A stretch of DNA of 64,000 nucleotides, from the NCBI RefSeq assembly GCF_008642275.1, contig NZ_CP029189.1, forward strand, positions 5,182,501 to 5,246,500, in the 5' to 3' direction. Of this stretch, positions 20,108 to 27,520 are shown piece after piece. The notes beneath the pieces were generated by a model, which was given only the letters and a program-made list of their open reading frames with translations, was not told the DNA's origin and did no database searches. Source of the stretch: Streptomyces venezuelae. Lineage in GTDB: Bacteria; Actinomycetota; Actinomycetes; Streptomycetales; Streptomycetaceae. Numbering within the stretch: position 1 is the stretch's first letter; each line of letters begins with the position of its first letter. Position numbers and translations under genes: made by a program.

Positions 20108-21631
20108 GTGACGACGGACATACGCAAGCCCCCCGCGACACCCGCGAAGCCGCCCGTCCCGTCCCCCTTCGAGGACGAGACCCTGTGGGGCCGGGCCACC
20201 CTCCCGCGCACGCTCCTCTCGCGCGCGCTGTCCGTGCCGCTCGCGCTCGGATTCACCGTCTTCCTGCCGCTGTTCGTCGCAGTCCAGACGGGCGCCGGCG
20301 TCCGCGACGCGGCCTTCTGGCTCCAGCTGCTGCTCACCATGTACGCGGGGGCCCGGCTCTCCGCGATGGTCCTCACCAGCCGCCGCAAGCTGCTGCAGGG
20401 TTCCTTCTGGCTCTTCGTCTACATGGCGATGGGGGTGGCCCCGCTCGCGCAGGCCGTCCTCGGCCAGGTTCCCACCCCCGTCGTCGGCCCGCGCACCGAC
20501 CTGACCGTCGCGATCGGGCTCGTACTGCTCGGCTGCACGGCCTTCGACGTCGGGGTGCTGCTGGCCCGGCACCGGCCGGCCGGGCGTGCGGGAGGCTCCC
20601 AGAAGGCGTCGAAGCCCGTCATGGCGCACCGGCGCCGGCTACAGCTCCTGACGATCCTGTCGTTCCTCTGCAGCGCCGCCTTCATCGTGAAGCTGGGCGG
20701 CCCGGCGGTCTTCTTCTCCAGCCGCCAGGAGATCATCGCGGGCATCGAGGAAGCGGGCGTCTCCAACGGCGACGGCCAGGCCGGCCAGGCCCTGCTGCGA
20801 GGATTCGGCACCGTGCCGGCGCTGCTCGCGCTGCTCCTGTACACCCGCTGGCTGATCACGTCGAAGTTCGCCCGCCGCAAGGTGTCGATCATCGTCACGT
20901 GGGCGGCGCTCGCCGGCCTCAACCTGATCGTCAACAACCCGATCTCGAACCCGCGGTACTGGTTCCTGACGGTCATGTTCGCGCTGCTGTTCACCGTCTT
21001 CCCGGTGAGCGCCGCGATGTACCGGGTCGCGCTGTCCATGGCGGTGGTCGTCGCCCTCCTGATCTTCCCGTTCGCGGACCGCTTCCGCTACGACGAGAAG
21101 AACTACCGGCCGGTCGAGACCACGTCCTTCCTGGAGCCCATGGCCCTGAAGGACTACGACCAGATCGGCATGTTCGCGAACACCATCACCTTCTCGAACT
21201 CCGGCCCCGGCCACTACTACGGGCGCCAGCTCGCGGGATCGGTCTTCTTCGCGGTGCCGCGCGCGGTGTGGCCCGGCAAGCCGCGGGACACGGGCGTGAT
21301 GGTCGGTCAGTGGATGGGCACGGTCAACACCAACCTCTCCTCCCCGATCTGGGCGGAGCTGTGGCTGGACTTCGGGCCGCTGGGCATGGGGGCGGGGATG
21401 CTGGGCATGGGGTACGCCGCAGCCCGGGTCGACCGGCGCTACGCGAAGCGGGCCACGCGCCGGAGCCCGCCGGGGAGCCTGATCTCCGTGGTGGTCCCGC
21501 TCGTCGCGGGCTACTCGTTCATCCTGCTGCGCGGCCCGCTGCTGCAGGCCTCGGGCCGCGTGGCGATCGCGGCGCTGTGCCTGGCGCTCGTCGCGACCTA
21601 CCGCTCGGACAAGTCCACCACCCTGCGCTAG
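20108..21631 (+). CDS. Wzy-like polysaccharide polymerase / O-antigen ligase family membrane protein
   Basis: The 507-residue polytopic protein has about ten to twelve membrane helices, beginning with VPLALGFTVFLPLFVAV. A soluble stretch (about 335-400, including RYDEKNYRPVETTSF and GHYYGRQLAGSVFF) sits late in the chain, as in Wzy polymerases, whose primary sequences are poorly conserved. It probably joins repeat units at the outer membrane face. The GTG at 20108 has GGTGGGGG upstream; the GTG at 20096 is an alternative. It stands alone on the plus strand between two leftward blocks. The call rests on topology and neighbours as much as sequence. Confidence 0.78.
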   Translation: MTTDIRKPPATPAKPPVPSPFEDETLWGRATLPRTLLSRALSVPLALGFTVFLPLFVAVQTGAGVRDAAFWLQLLLTMYAGARLSAMVLTSRRKLLQGSFWLFVYMAMGVAPLAQAVLGQVPTPVVGPRTDLTVAIGLVLLGCTAFDVGVLLARHRPAGRAGGSQKASKPVMAHRRRLQLLTILSFLCSAAFIVKLGGPAVFFSSRQEIIAGIEEAGVSNGDGQAGQALLRGFGTVPALLALLLYTRWLITSKFARRKVSIIVTWAALAGLNLIVNNPISNPRYWFLTVMFALLFTVFPVSAAMYRVALSMAVVVALLIFPFADRFRYDEKNYRPVETTSFLEPMALKDYDQIGMFANTITFSNSGPGHYYGRQLAGSVFFAVPRAVWPGKPRDTGVMVGQWMGTVNTNLSSPIWAELWLDFGPLGMGAGMLGMGYAAARVDRRYAKRATRRSPPGSLISVVVPLVAGYSFILLRGPLLQASGRVAIAALCLALVATYRSDKSTTLR

Positions 21632-21704
21632 CCCTGCCCGGGCGGGTCGCGGTGAGGTCTGCCCGGCCTCTGCCCGCGCCGCCGCTTCCCGGGGCTCCGC
21701 CCCA

Positions 21705-21770
21705 GACCCCGCGCCTCAAACGCCGGCGGGGCTGGGTATTTCAGCCCCGCCGGCGTTTGAGGCGCGGGTC
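21705..21770. repeat. Large perfect palindrome (dispersed Streptomyces-type element / terminator)
   Basis: Two arms of about 29 bases, running from GACCCCGCGCCTCAAACG on the left to GGCGCGGGTC on the right, pair perfectly around a short AT-rich centre (GGTATTT). It lies 74 bases past the polymerase stop and 80 before the convergent flippase stop, so it can end both transcripts. A degenerate half-copy occurs at 56367. The core CCGCCGGCGTTTGAGGCG looks like a dispersed intergenic repeat. Confidence 0.85.
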
Positions 21771-21849
21771 CGGGCAGAGCCCGGGAAACGGTGAAAGGGC
21801 GGGGCGGGGAGAGAAGCCCGCGCAGCGGCTCACGCTCCGCGCGAGCGGG

Positions 21850-23076
21850 TCAGGCAGCAGGTACGGGCTCGGGTTCCCGCGAGCCGGCGGTGGCCGGGAG
21901 GCGGGTGACGCGCCACCAGGCGGCCAGGGCCTTGAGGGCCGAGCCGGCCGCCAGGCCCCAGGCGGCGCCCGCCACACCCCACACCGCGTACCCCCCGAGC
22001 AGCAGCCCCACGGACAGCAGCGAGAAGACCACCTGCAAGGACAGCGTGGCCTTCGGGGCGAGCACCCGCAGGGTCAGCAGCGCGCACGTGCCGAGACCCA
22101 TCACGGCGTACTGCGCCCCCGTGGCCGGCAGCAGCGCGGACGCGCCCGCCCAGGTGTCGCCGAGCAGTTCGCGGCCCAGCCGGTCCGGCAGCAGGTACAG
22201 GGCCGTGGCCCAGCCCGCGCCGACCGCGGCGAGTACGAGTCCCAGCGCGGCCGTGGCCCGGACCGTGGCCCGCTTGCCGCCGAGCCGGCCGAGCACCGGC
22301 GGCCCGAAGGCGTTCGCGGAGTTGAACAGCACGTTCAGCGGCCCGAAGAGCGTGGTCGCACCCCGCAGCGCACCGACGGCCAGCGGCGTCGCGAAGGCGC
22401 CGAGGCCCAGGACGGCGAGCTGGCTGGAGCCGTTGCCCACCGCGAACTCGACCACGAACCGCTGCCCGAGGTGACCGCGCCGCAGATACGGCCGCAGGTC
22501 CGCCCGGGCGCCGCGCACGTACGGACGCAGCAGCCACAGCCCCAGGCCCAGCGCGGGCAGCGCGGACAGCCCCCACGCGAGCACCAGCCGCCCGGCCGAG
22601 GCCCCTCCGGGCTGCACGGCCAGCGCCGCGACCACGCACACCAGCCGCAGCACGTCCGCGGCCAGCGCCCGCTCCGGGGCGCGCAGCGCGGAGAAGCAGT
22701 AGCGCAGGCCGTCCTGGAGGAGCACCAGCGGCAGGACGACGCCCAGCGCGAGGAAGGCCGTTCCGGTGGCCCCGGCCAGCACGAGGCCCAGTACCAGCAG
22801 CAGCGCTCCCACGGCGGCCGACGCGGCCGCGGTGAAGCCCACGGCCGAACGGCACCGGGCGCCGAGCCCCGCACCCTTCTCCAGCACGAGACTCTGGCCC
22901 ACGTAGGCCATGTTCAGTCCGAGGAGCACGCTGAAGGTCACGTACACCATGGAGAAGTCGGCGAACCCGGACGCCGAGGACAGCCGGGCGGCCAGCACCA
23001 GCACCAGGATGTTCGTGGCGCTGGAGGCGGCCTGGTCCAGGACCGACGCGACGGCGGCGAGGCCGCGTCGGCTCAT
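21850..23076 (-). CDS. Wzx-like polysaccharide flippase
   Basis: The 408-residue membrane protein of the MATE/MOP polysaccharide-export type has about 12 to 14 membrane helices. It begins MSRRGLAAVASVLDQAASSATNI, a pattern typical of Wzx-like proteins. It should flip the undecaprenyl-linked repeat unit across the membrane. The ATG at 23076 overlaps the stop of the Wzz/ATPase gene by four bases (ATGA), giving tight coupling: chain-length factor, then flippase. The downstream end meets the large palindrome. Substrate is inferred from neighbours only. Confidence 0.88.
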   Translation of the reverse strand: MSRRGLAAVASVLDQAASSATNILVLVLAARLSSASGFADFSMVYVTFSVLLGLNMAYVGQSLVLEKGAGLGARCRSAVGFTAAASAAVGALLLVLGLVLAGATGTAFLALGVVLPLVLLQDGLRYCFSALRAPERALAADVLRLVCVVAALAVQPGGASAGRLVLAWGLSALPALGLGLWLLRPYVRGARADLRPYLRRGHLGQRFVVEFAVGNGSSQLAVLGLGAFATPLAVGALRGATTLFGPLNVLFNSANAFGPPVLGRLGGKRATVRATAALGLVLAAVGAGWATALYLLPDRLGRELLGDTWAGASALLPATGAQYAVMGLGTCALLTLRVLAPKATLSLQVVFSLLSVGLLLGGYAVWGVAGAAWGLAAGSALKALAAWWRVTRLPATAGSREPEPVPAA

Positions 23077-24845
23077 CTGCGGCCCATGCGGACGGTGCGC
23101 AGCGCGACGGTGTCGGTGCCGTCACCGGGGATGTGCTGCTCGGGCTCGGCCACCTCGTACGGCAGGGGCTGGGGCTGCGGCACGGGCTTGCCGGACTTCG
23201 CCGCCGTACCGGGACCCGCGCCGGGGCCGGCGGGGGCCGCGCCGCCCTTGCCCTTGCCCTTGCCCTTGCCGCGCTTCTCGCCGGGCAGCGGTGCGTGCAG
23301 CACCGCGCCGAGCACGGTGCCGCCGGCGCCGCTGATCAGCTCGCGGATCCGGGTCAGGTCGGTGCGGTGCACGGCGCGCGGGTCGGCGACGACCAGGACG
23401 CCGTCGACGCGGTCGACGAGGGCCAGGGCGTCGGCGTAGGAGAGCACGGGCGGCGCGAGCACGACGACCGTGGAGTTGGGGGAGTCGGCCTCGGAGATGA
23501 GCCGGGTGGCACGGGCCGAGGTCAGCGAACGCGGCACGTTGCGGGCCCGCTCGCCCGGGATGAGGTCGAAGGTGCCGGACTCACCGGCGTCCACGACGAG
23601 CTGACGGCCGTCGGGCCACTCGGTGTCCGAGTGCCGGCCGCCGCCGGCCGGGCTGCCCGGGGTCTGGCTCCAGCGCGGCCTGCCGCCGGCGTCCGTCGGC
23701 AGCTGGCTGGCCAGGACCGGGGTGCGCAGGTCGGCCTCGATGAGGAGGACGTCCTTGCCGGTCTCCGCGAAGGAGGCGGCGAGGTTCACGGCCACGGCGG
23801 CGGCGGTCTCGCTGCTGCCGCGCGGGGCGACCACGAGCAGACGGCGCCGGTCGGCGAAGCGGGCGTCGTAGGCGAGGCGGAAGGCCACCGAGCGGTACTC
23901 CTCGGCGAGCCGGGGGTCGGCCTCACCGGCGGCCAGGAGCGGTCCGCCGCCCGTCCGGTCCCGGGGCAGGTAGCCCAGGACGGGTGCGCGCAGCGCGCGG
24001 GCGACGTCGCCCTCGGAGCGCGGGGCCGGGTCGAAGACCAGCCGGACCCAGGCGGCCAGCAGGCCGAGCGCGAGGCCCACGGCCGCGCCGAGCGCGAGGG
24101 ACATGAGGATGCCGGGGCCGTCGGCCCCGGGAGGCGCGGTCGCGGCACTCGTGACGCGGCCCGGGGTCATGTCCAGGGCCTCAAGCTTGGTGATCTTGGT
24201 GTTGTAGCTGCCGACCTCGCTCTGCAGGTCGGTCTTGGAGGAGCTGGCCGCGTCCCGTCCGGCGCCGGCCGGCATCCGGGCGATCTCCTTCGACACCTCG
24301 TCGAGCTGCTTGGCGATCGGGTCGCGCTGCTCCTTGTACCCCTTGACCATCTTGTCGCGGGTGGCGTCGAGGGACTCCTGCCGCTTCAGCAGGTAGGCCG
24401 CGGTCATCGCGTTCGCGCGCTTGGCCGCCTCCTTGGGGGAGGACGCCGTGTACGTGAAGCGCAGCACCATGGTCTGGGGCGGGTTGGTGACCTGCAGACC
24501 GCTGCGCAGGGAGGCGAAGCCGGACTCGGACACGCCGAGCTTCTTGGCCGCCTCGTTGGCTATGGAGGAGCTGAGCGCGACCTGACGCTCCGAGCCGATG
24601 TTGATCGCCTTGTCCGGGGCGAGGCTGGGGTTGAACGGGTCGTCGGTGGGCGCGCGCAGGACGACGTCGGCGGTCGCGACGTAGGTGTCGGCCGTGGAGA
24701 TGCCGAGGTAGACGCCGCCCAGCAGACCGATCCCGATGCCCGCGCCGATGAGCCTGCGGTAGCGCAGGAGCTGCCGGAACTGGTCTCTGAGGAGATCCGG
24801 TTCGTCGTCGGCCGGTGCCGCTGCAGGGCGGTTCGTCTCGATCAC
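23073..24845 (-). CDS. Wzz/CapA-type chain-length protein fused to a degenerate BY-kinase-like ATPase
   Basis: The 590-residue product joins a Wzz domain (membrane helices about 32-50 and 244-271, coiled-coil-rich loop between) to a cytoplasmic MinD/BY-kinase-like domain (about 280-515). Such proteins control polymer length and export. The Walker A region reads PRGSSETAA (341-349), lacking the GKS/GKT lysine. Walker A' is recognisable as VLLIEADLR (366-374), with a hydrophobic Walker B-like STVVVLAPP at 458-466. The tail is Lys/Gly/Pro-rich and has one tyrosine, not a tyrosine cluster. Kinase activity is therefore doubtful. The GTG at 24845 overlaps the preceding glycosyltransferase stop; the flippase follows with overlap. 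Confidence 0.88.
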   Translation of the reverse strand: MIETNRPAAAPADDEPDLLRDQFRQLLRYRRLIGAGIGIGLLGGVYLGISTADTYVATADVVLRAPTDDPFNPSLAPDKAINIGSERQVALSSSIANEAAKKLGVSESGFASLRSGLQVTNPPQTMVLRFTYTASSPKEAAKRANAMTAAYLLKRQESLDATRDKMVKGYKEQRDPIAKQLDEVSKEIARMPAGAGRDAASSSKTDLQSEVGSYNTKITKLEALDMTPGRVTSAATAPPGADGPGILMSLALGAAVGLALGLLAAWVRLVFDPAPRSEGDVARALRAPVLGYLPRDRTGGGPLLAAGEADPRLAEEYRSVAFRLAYDARFADRRRLLVVAPRGSSETAAAVAVNLAASFAETGKDVLLIEADLRTPVLASQLPTDAGGRPRWSQTPGSPAGGGRHSDTEWPDGRQLVVDAGESGTFDLIPGERARNVPRSLTSARATRLISEADSPNSTVVVLAPPVLSYADALALVDRVDGVLVVADPRAVHRTDLTRIRELISGAGGTVLGAVLHAPLPGEKRGKGKGKGKGGAAPAGPGAGPGTAAKSGKPVPQPQPLPYEVAEPEQHIPGDGTDTVALRTVRMGRR

Positions 24846-26077
24846 GGCCGGGTTCCCCCAAGTGCTTCGTCTATCAGTGCGTCGATGCGGGCCAGGCCCG
24901 CTTCACGGCTCAGGTGGGCCGCCACGTGGCGGGGTCCGGCCGCTCCCAGTGCGTCCGCTCCGTCAGGGTCCTCGGCCAGGGCCCGTACGGCCTTCAGCAG
25001 GGCCTCGGGGTCCTCCGGCGGTACGAGCACCCCTGCGCCCGAGCGTTCCACCTCCTGGGCGGTTCCGCCCTCCGCGGCCACGGAGGCGACGACGGGCCGA
25101 CCGGTCTGGAAGTACGAGGTCAGCTTCGACGGGACGCTCATGTCCAGCACGGCGGCGTGCTGCGTGACCGCGAGAACGTCCGCCGCCGCGAGGATATCCG
25201 GGAACTCGCCGTCAGCGGCAGGGGGGATGATGTCCAGATTCGGTACATCCGCCGCGAGCTCGGACAGAGTCGCCCGCTGGCTGCCGTCGCCCATCAGGAC
25301 GAACCGGACACTCGGATCCAGCCGGGCGGCACCGACGAGGACTTCCAGGCCCTGCTTGAGGCCCATGTTCCCGGAGTGCAGGACGACGGTCTCGCCAGGG
25401 GCCCAGCCGAGGTGGTGGCGGGTCTCCCCGCGCGGCTTGGTGGGCACCGGCACGTGCGACCAGTTCGGGACGAGGCGGATCTTCCCGGGGTCCACGCCCA
25501 TGCCGACGACCCGGTCCACGAAGGTCTCGTGGATGACGCCGACGAGGGTGGCGCGCTTGAGGGCGTAGGCCTCGGCGCGGCCGGCGATCGCGGCGGCCTT
25601 GTCGCCGCCGCTGATCCCGCTCTGCGCGGCGGCGGCGCCCATCAGGTCCTGGACGACCGGGACGTAGGGCACCTTCCAGCGCGCCGCGAGCCGGGCGGCG
25701 AGCACGCCGCCGGCCAGGCTGGGCATCTGGGCGAGGACCGCGTCGGGCCTGGGCATGCGGGGCGGGGCCACCGCGCCGTGCAGCAGAATCGATCCTTCGA
25801 AAAGGGCCCGCTTCACGGCGGTCTGGCGCGGCGGCACGGTGTGCGCACGCCGGTGCACGGTGACACCCGCGCGCTGTTCCGTGCGCTGGAACGCCCCCTT
25901 GTACTCGGGTTCGAGCGACCACGCCGGGTAGTGCGGCATGCCCGCCAGTACGTGGGTCTCGTGACCGAGATCCGCCCAGTGCTCCGCGATCTGGGTGGCG
26001 TACGGGCCGATCCCCGCGTGCTCCGGAGCGTAATTGGTGGAAACCAGCAGCATGCGCCGCTGACCGGATCTGGACAC
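24842..26077 (-). CDS. WcaI-like glycosyltransferase family 4
   Basis: The 411-residue GT-B glycosyltransferase starts near MLLVSTNYAPEHAGIGPYAT, the typical WcaI opening. The acceptor half includes AGMPHYPAWSLEPEYKGAF. The donor half has VVLHSGNMGLKQGLEVLV and DMSVPSKLTSYFQTGRPVVA. I prefer the GTG at 26077, with AGAGGGGA upstream, over the GTG at 26110. It is the first gene of a leftward operon with the Wzz/ATPase and flippase genes, linked by 4-base overlaps. WcaI proteins are proposed fucosyltransferases in colanic acid synthesis, which suits the nearby gmd and fcl. The donor here is inference. Confidence 0.9.
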   Translation of the reverse strand: MSRSGQRRMLLVSTNYAPEHAGIGPYATQIAEHWADLGHETHVLAGMPHYPAWSLEPEYKGAFQRTEQRAGVTVHRRAHTVPPRQTAVKRALFEGSILLHGAVAPPRMPRPDAVLAQMPSLAGGVLAARLAARWKVPYVPVVQDLMGAAAAQSGISGGDKAAAIAGRAEAYALKRATLVGVIHETFVDRVVGMGVDPGKIRLVPNWSHVPVPTKPRGETRHHLGWAPGETVVLHSGNMGLKQGLEVLVGAARLDPSVRFVLMGDGSQRATLSELAADVPNLDIIPPAADGEFPDILAAADVLAVTQHAAVLDMSVPSKLTSYFQTGRPVVASVAAEGGTAQEVERSGAGVLVPPEDPEALLKAVRALAEDPDGADALGAAGPRHVAAHLSREAGLARIDALIDEALGGTRP

Positions 26078-26152
26078 CGTGCGTCCCCTCTTCCCCTGGA
26101 TGATGCGCACGTCACCCTATTCGTTCACCCGCATGCTGCGGAACGTGCACGC

Positions 26153-26158
26153 TATTGT
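26153..26158 (+). promoter_or_regulatory. Possible -10 box for the cytidylyltransferase gene
   Basis: TATTGT fits TANNNT and lies 45 bases before the ATG at 26204, in the short gap divergent from the WcaI-like gene. Confidence 0.35.
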
Positions 26159-26203
26159 CTGCTAATCCGCTACACCGGGGGGTGTGGCTGCTGGGGGTAA
26201 AAG

Positions 26204-26707
26204 ATGACGGAGCACGACATGTCCGACCTTGCTGCGCCTGCGCGCAGGCCGTATCGAGTCGGCTATGCGCCCGGAGCCTACGATCTGTTCCACATCGGGC
26301 ACCTCAACATCCTCCGGCACGCCCGGAGCCAGTGCGACTACCTCGTCGCCGGAGTGGTCTCGGACGAGATGGCCGAGCTCGCCAAGGGACGCCGCCCGAT
26401 GATCCCGCTCGTCGAGCGGCTGGAGATCGTACGCAGCGTCAAGTACGTCGACGCGGCCTTCGTCGAGACGGTTCCCGACAAGGTGGAGACCTGGAAGCAG
26501 GTCCGCTTCGACGTCATCTTCAAGGGCGACGACTGGCGCGGCACGCCCAAGGGCGACCGGCTGGAGAAGGACTTCGCCGCCCACGGCGTCGACGTCGTGT
26601 ACTTCCCCTACACCGTGCACACGTCCAGCACCCAGCTGCGCCGGGCACTGGACGCGCTCGCGGAACCGGCCCAGGCGCCGGGCCAGGTCACCGGCGAACG
26701 GCGCTGA
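26204..26707 (+). CDS. Glycerol-3-phosphate-cytidylyltransferase-like nucleotidyltransferase
   Basis: The 167-residue cytosolic enzyme of the TagD/cytidylyltransferase class transfers CMP or AMP to a phosphorylated alcohol or sugar. Seen: GAYDLFHIGHLNILRHA with the HxGH nucleotide motif, IFKGDDWRGTPKGDR, and the second motif as HTSSTQLRR (family: ISTT..R). The ATG at 26204 follows CTGGGGGT; the ATG at 26219 has GGAG upstream and is possible. The gene's 3' end overlaps the convergent CDP-alcohol phosphotransferase by 20 bases. The pair would form and then use a CDP-activated alcohol, perhaps to decorate the polymer with a phospho-alcohol. Confidence 0.88.
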   Translation: MTEHDMSDLAAPARRPYRVGYAPGAYDLFHIGHLNILRHARSQCDYLVAGVVSDEMAELAKGRRPMIPLVERLEIVRSVKYVDAAFVETVPDKVETWKQVRFDVIFKGDDWRGTPKGDRLEKDFAAHGVDVVYFPYTVHTSSTQLRRALDALAEPAQAPGQVTGERR

Positions 26708-27410
26708 GCTCCCGGAACCACTTGGCGAGGAACGCCAGCAGGAACAGCACGGCGACCGCGCCCAGTCCCGCGTACGCCCAGACGAACGTCTTCCCGCCGC
26801 CGAGCAGCAGGAACACCAGGCAGAACACCCCGTAGTCCACGGGCAGCAGGGCCACCGCGCGCGCGGTGGAGGGCGCGGCCGCCGGACTGCCGGGGGCCGC
26901 TTTCGGCTTGAGCTTCTCGGTCAGCAGGCCTCCGAAGAAGGTCACCACCGCCGCGAACTGGAAGCCCAGTGGCACGAGCAGCCAGCCGTCCGAACCCGTC
27001 CCGTACGCGTCGGGGAAGCGGTAGAAGGCGATCAGCACACAGGAGTGCAGGGCGGTGAGCTTGGCGGCGTCCACGACGTGGTCGAGCCACTCGCCGGCCG
27101 CGCTGCCGCCGCCGCGCAGCCGGGCGAGCTGCCCGTCGGCGGAGTCGAAGGCGAAGCCCACGGCGAGGGCGGCCCACACCGCGATCCCCAGCCCCCACGA
27201 GGGGGCGGACAGCGCGACGGCCGCCACGGCGGCGAAGCTGAAGGCGGCACTGACCAGCGTCACCTGGTTCGGGGTGAGCCCCAGCGCGTACGAACCGGCG
27301 GCCAGGTACCGCCCGGCCGGCCGGTTGACGAACCGGGAGTAGAGGGACACCCCCTTCGCCGACTTCTGCGCCCCGCGCAGTTCCCGCAGCGCGGTCGTGA
27401 CTCTGCCCAT
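26688..27410 (-). CDS. CDP-alcohol phosphatidyltransferase family membrane enzyme
   Basis: The 240-residue integral membrane enzyme has about six helices and the full catalytic signature D-x2-D-G-x2-A-R-x8-G-x3-D-x3-D, read here as DSADGQLARLRG followed by AGEWLDHVVDAAK. It displaces CMP from a CDP-alcohol with an acceptor hydroxyl. The ATG at 27410 has a strong GGAGGGGG 8 bases upstream. It converges on and overlaps the cytidylyltransferase gene. Known members make phospholipids or inositol phosphates; the substrate here is not evident. It may belong to lipid metabolism rather than to the polysaccharide locus. Confidence 0.9.
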   Translation of the reverse strand: MGRVTTALRELRGAQKSAKGVSLYSRFVNRPAGRYLAAGSYALGLTPNQVTLVSAAFSFAAVAAVALSAPSWGLGIAVWAALAVGFAFDSADGQLARLRGGGSAAGEWLDHVVDAAKLTALHSCVLIAFYRFPDAYGTGSDGWLLVPLGFQFAAVVTFFGGLLTEKLKPKAAPGSPAAAPSTARAVALLPVDYGVFCLVFLLLGGGKTFVWAYAGLGAVAVLFLLAFLAKWFRELSAVRR

Positions 27411-27520
27411 GCAAGGACCCCCTCCGAGACGATGTCGAACACATCATCGCAGCACGAACGGGAGAGCTGGTTCCGGATGTCGGATACGTCCCGAACCGGC
27501 GGCGGGGCCAGGGGCGTCGC

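Noticed and set aside
20185..23439. A 1084-codon plus-strand open frame spanning polymerase and flippase
   Set aside because: It crosses a strong palindrome and two opposite-strand membrane protein genes. Its composition is Arg/Pro/Gly without domains.
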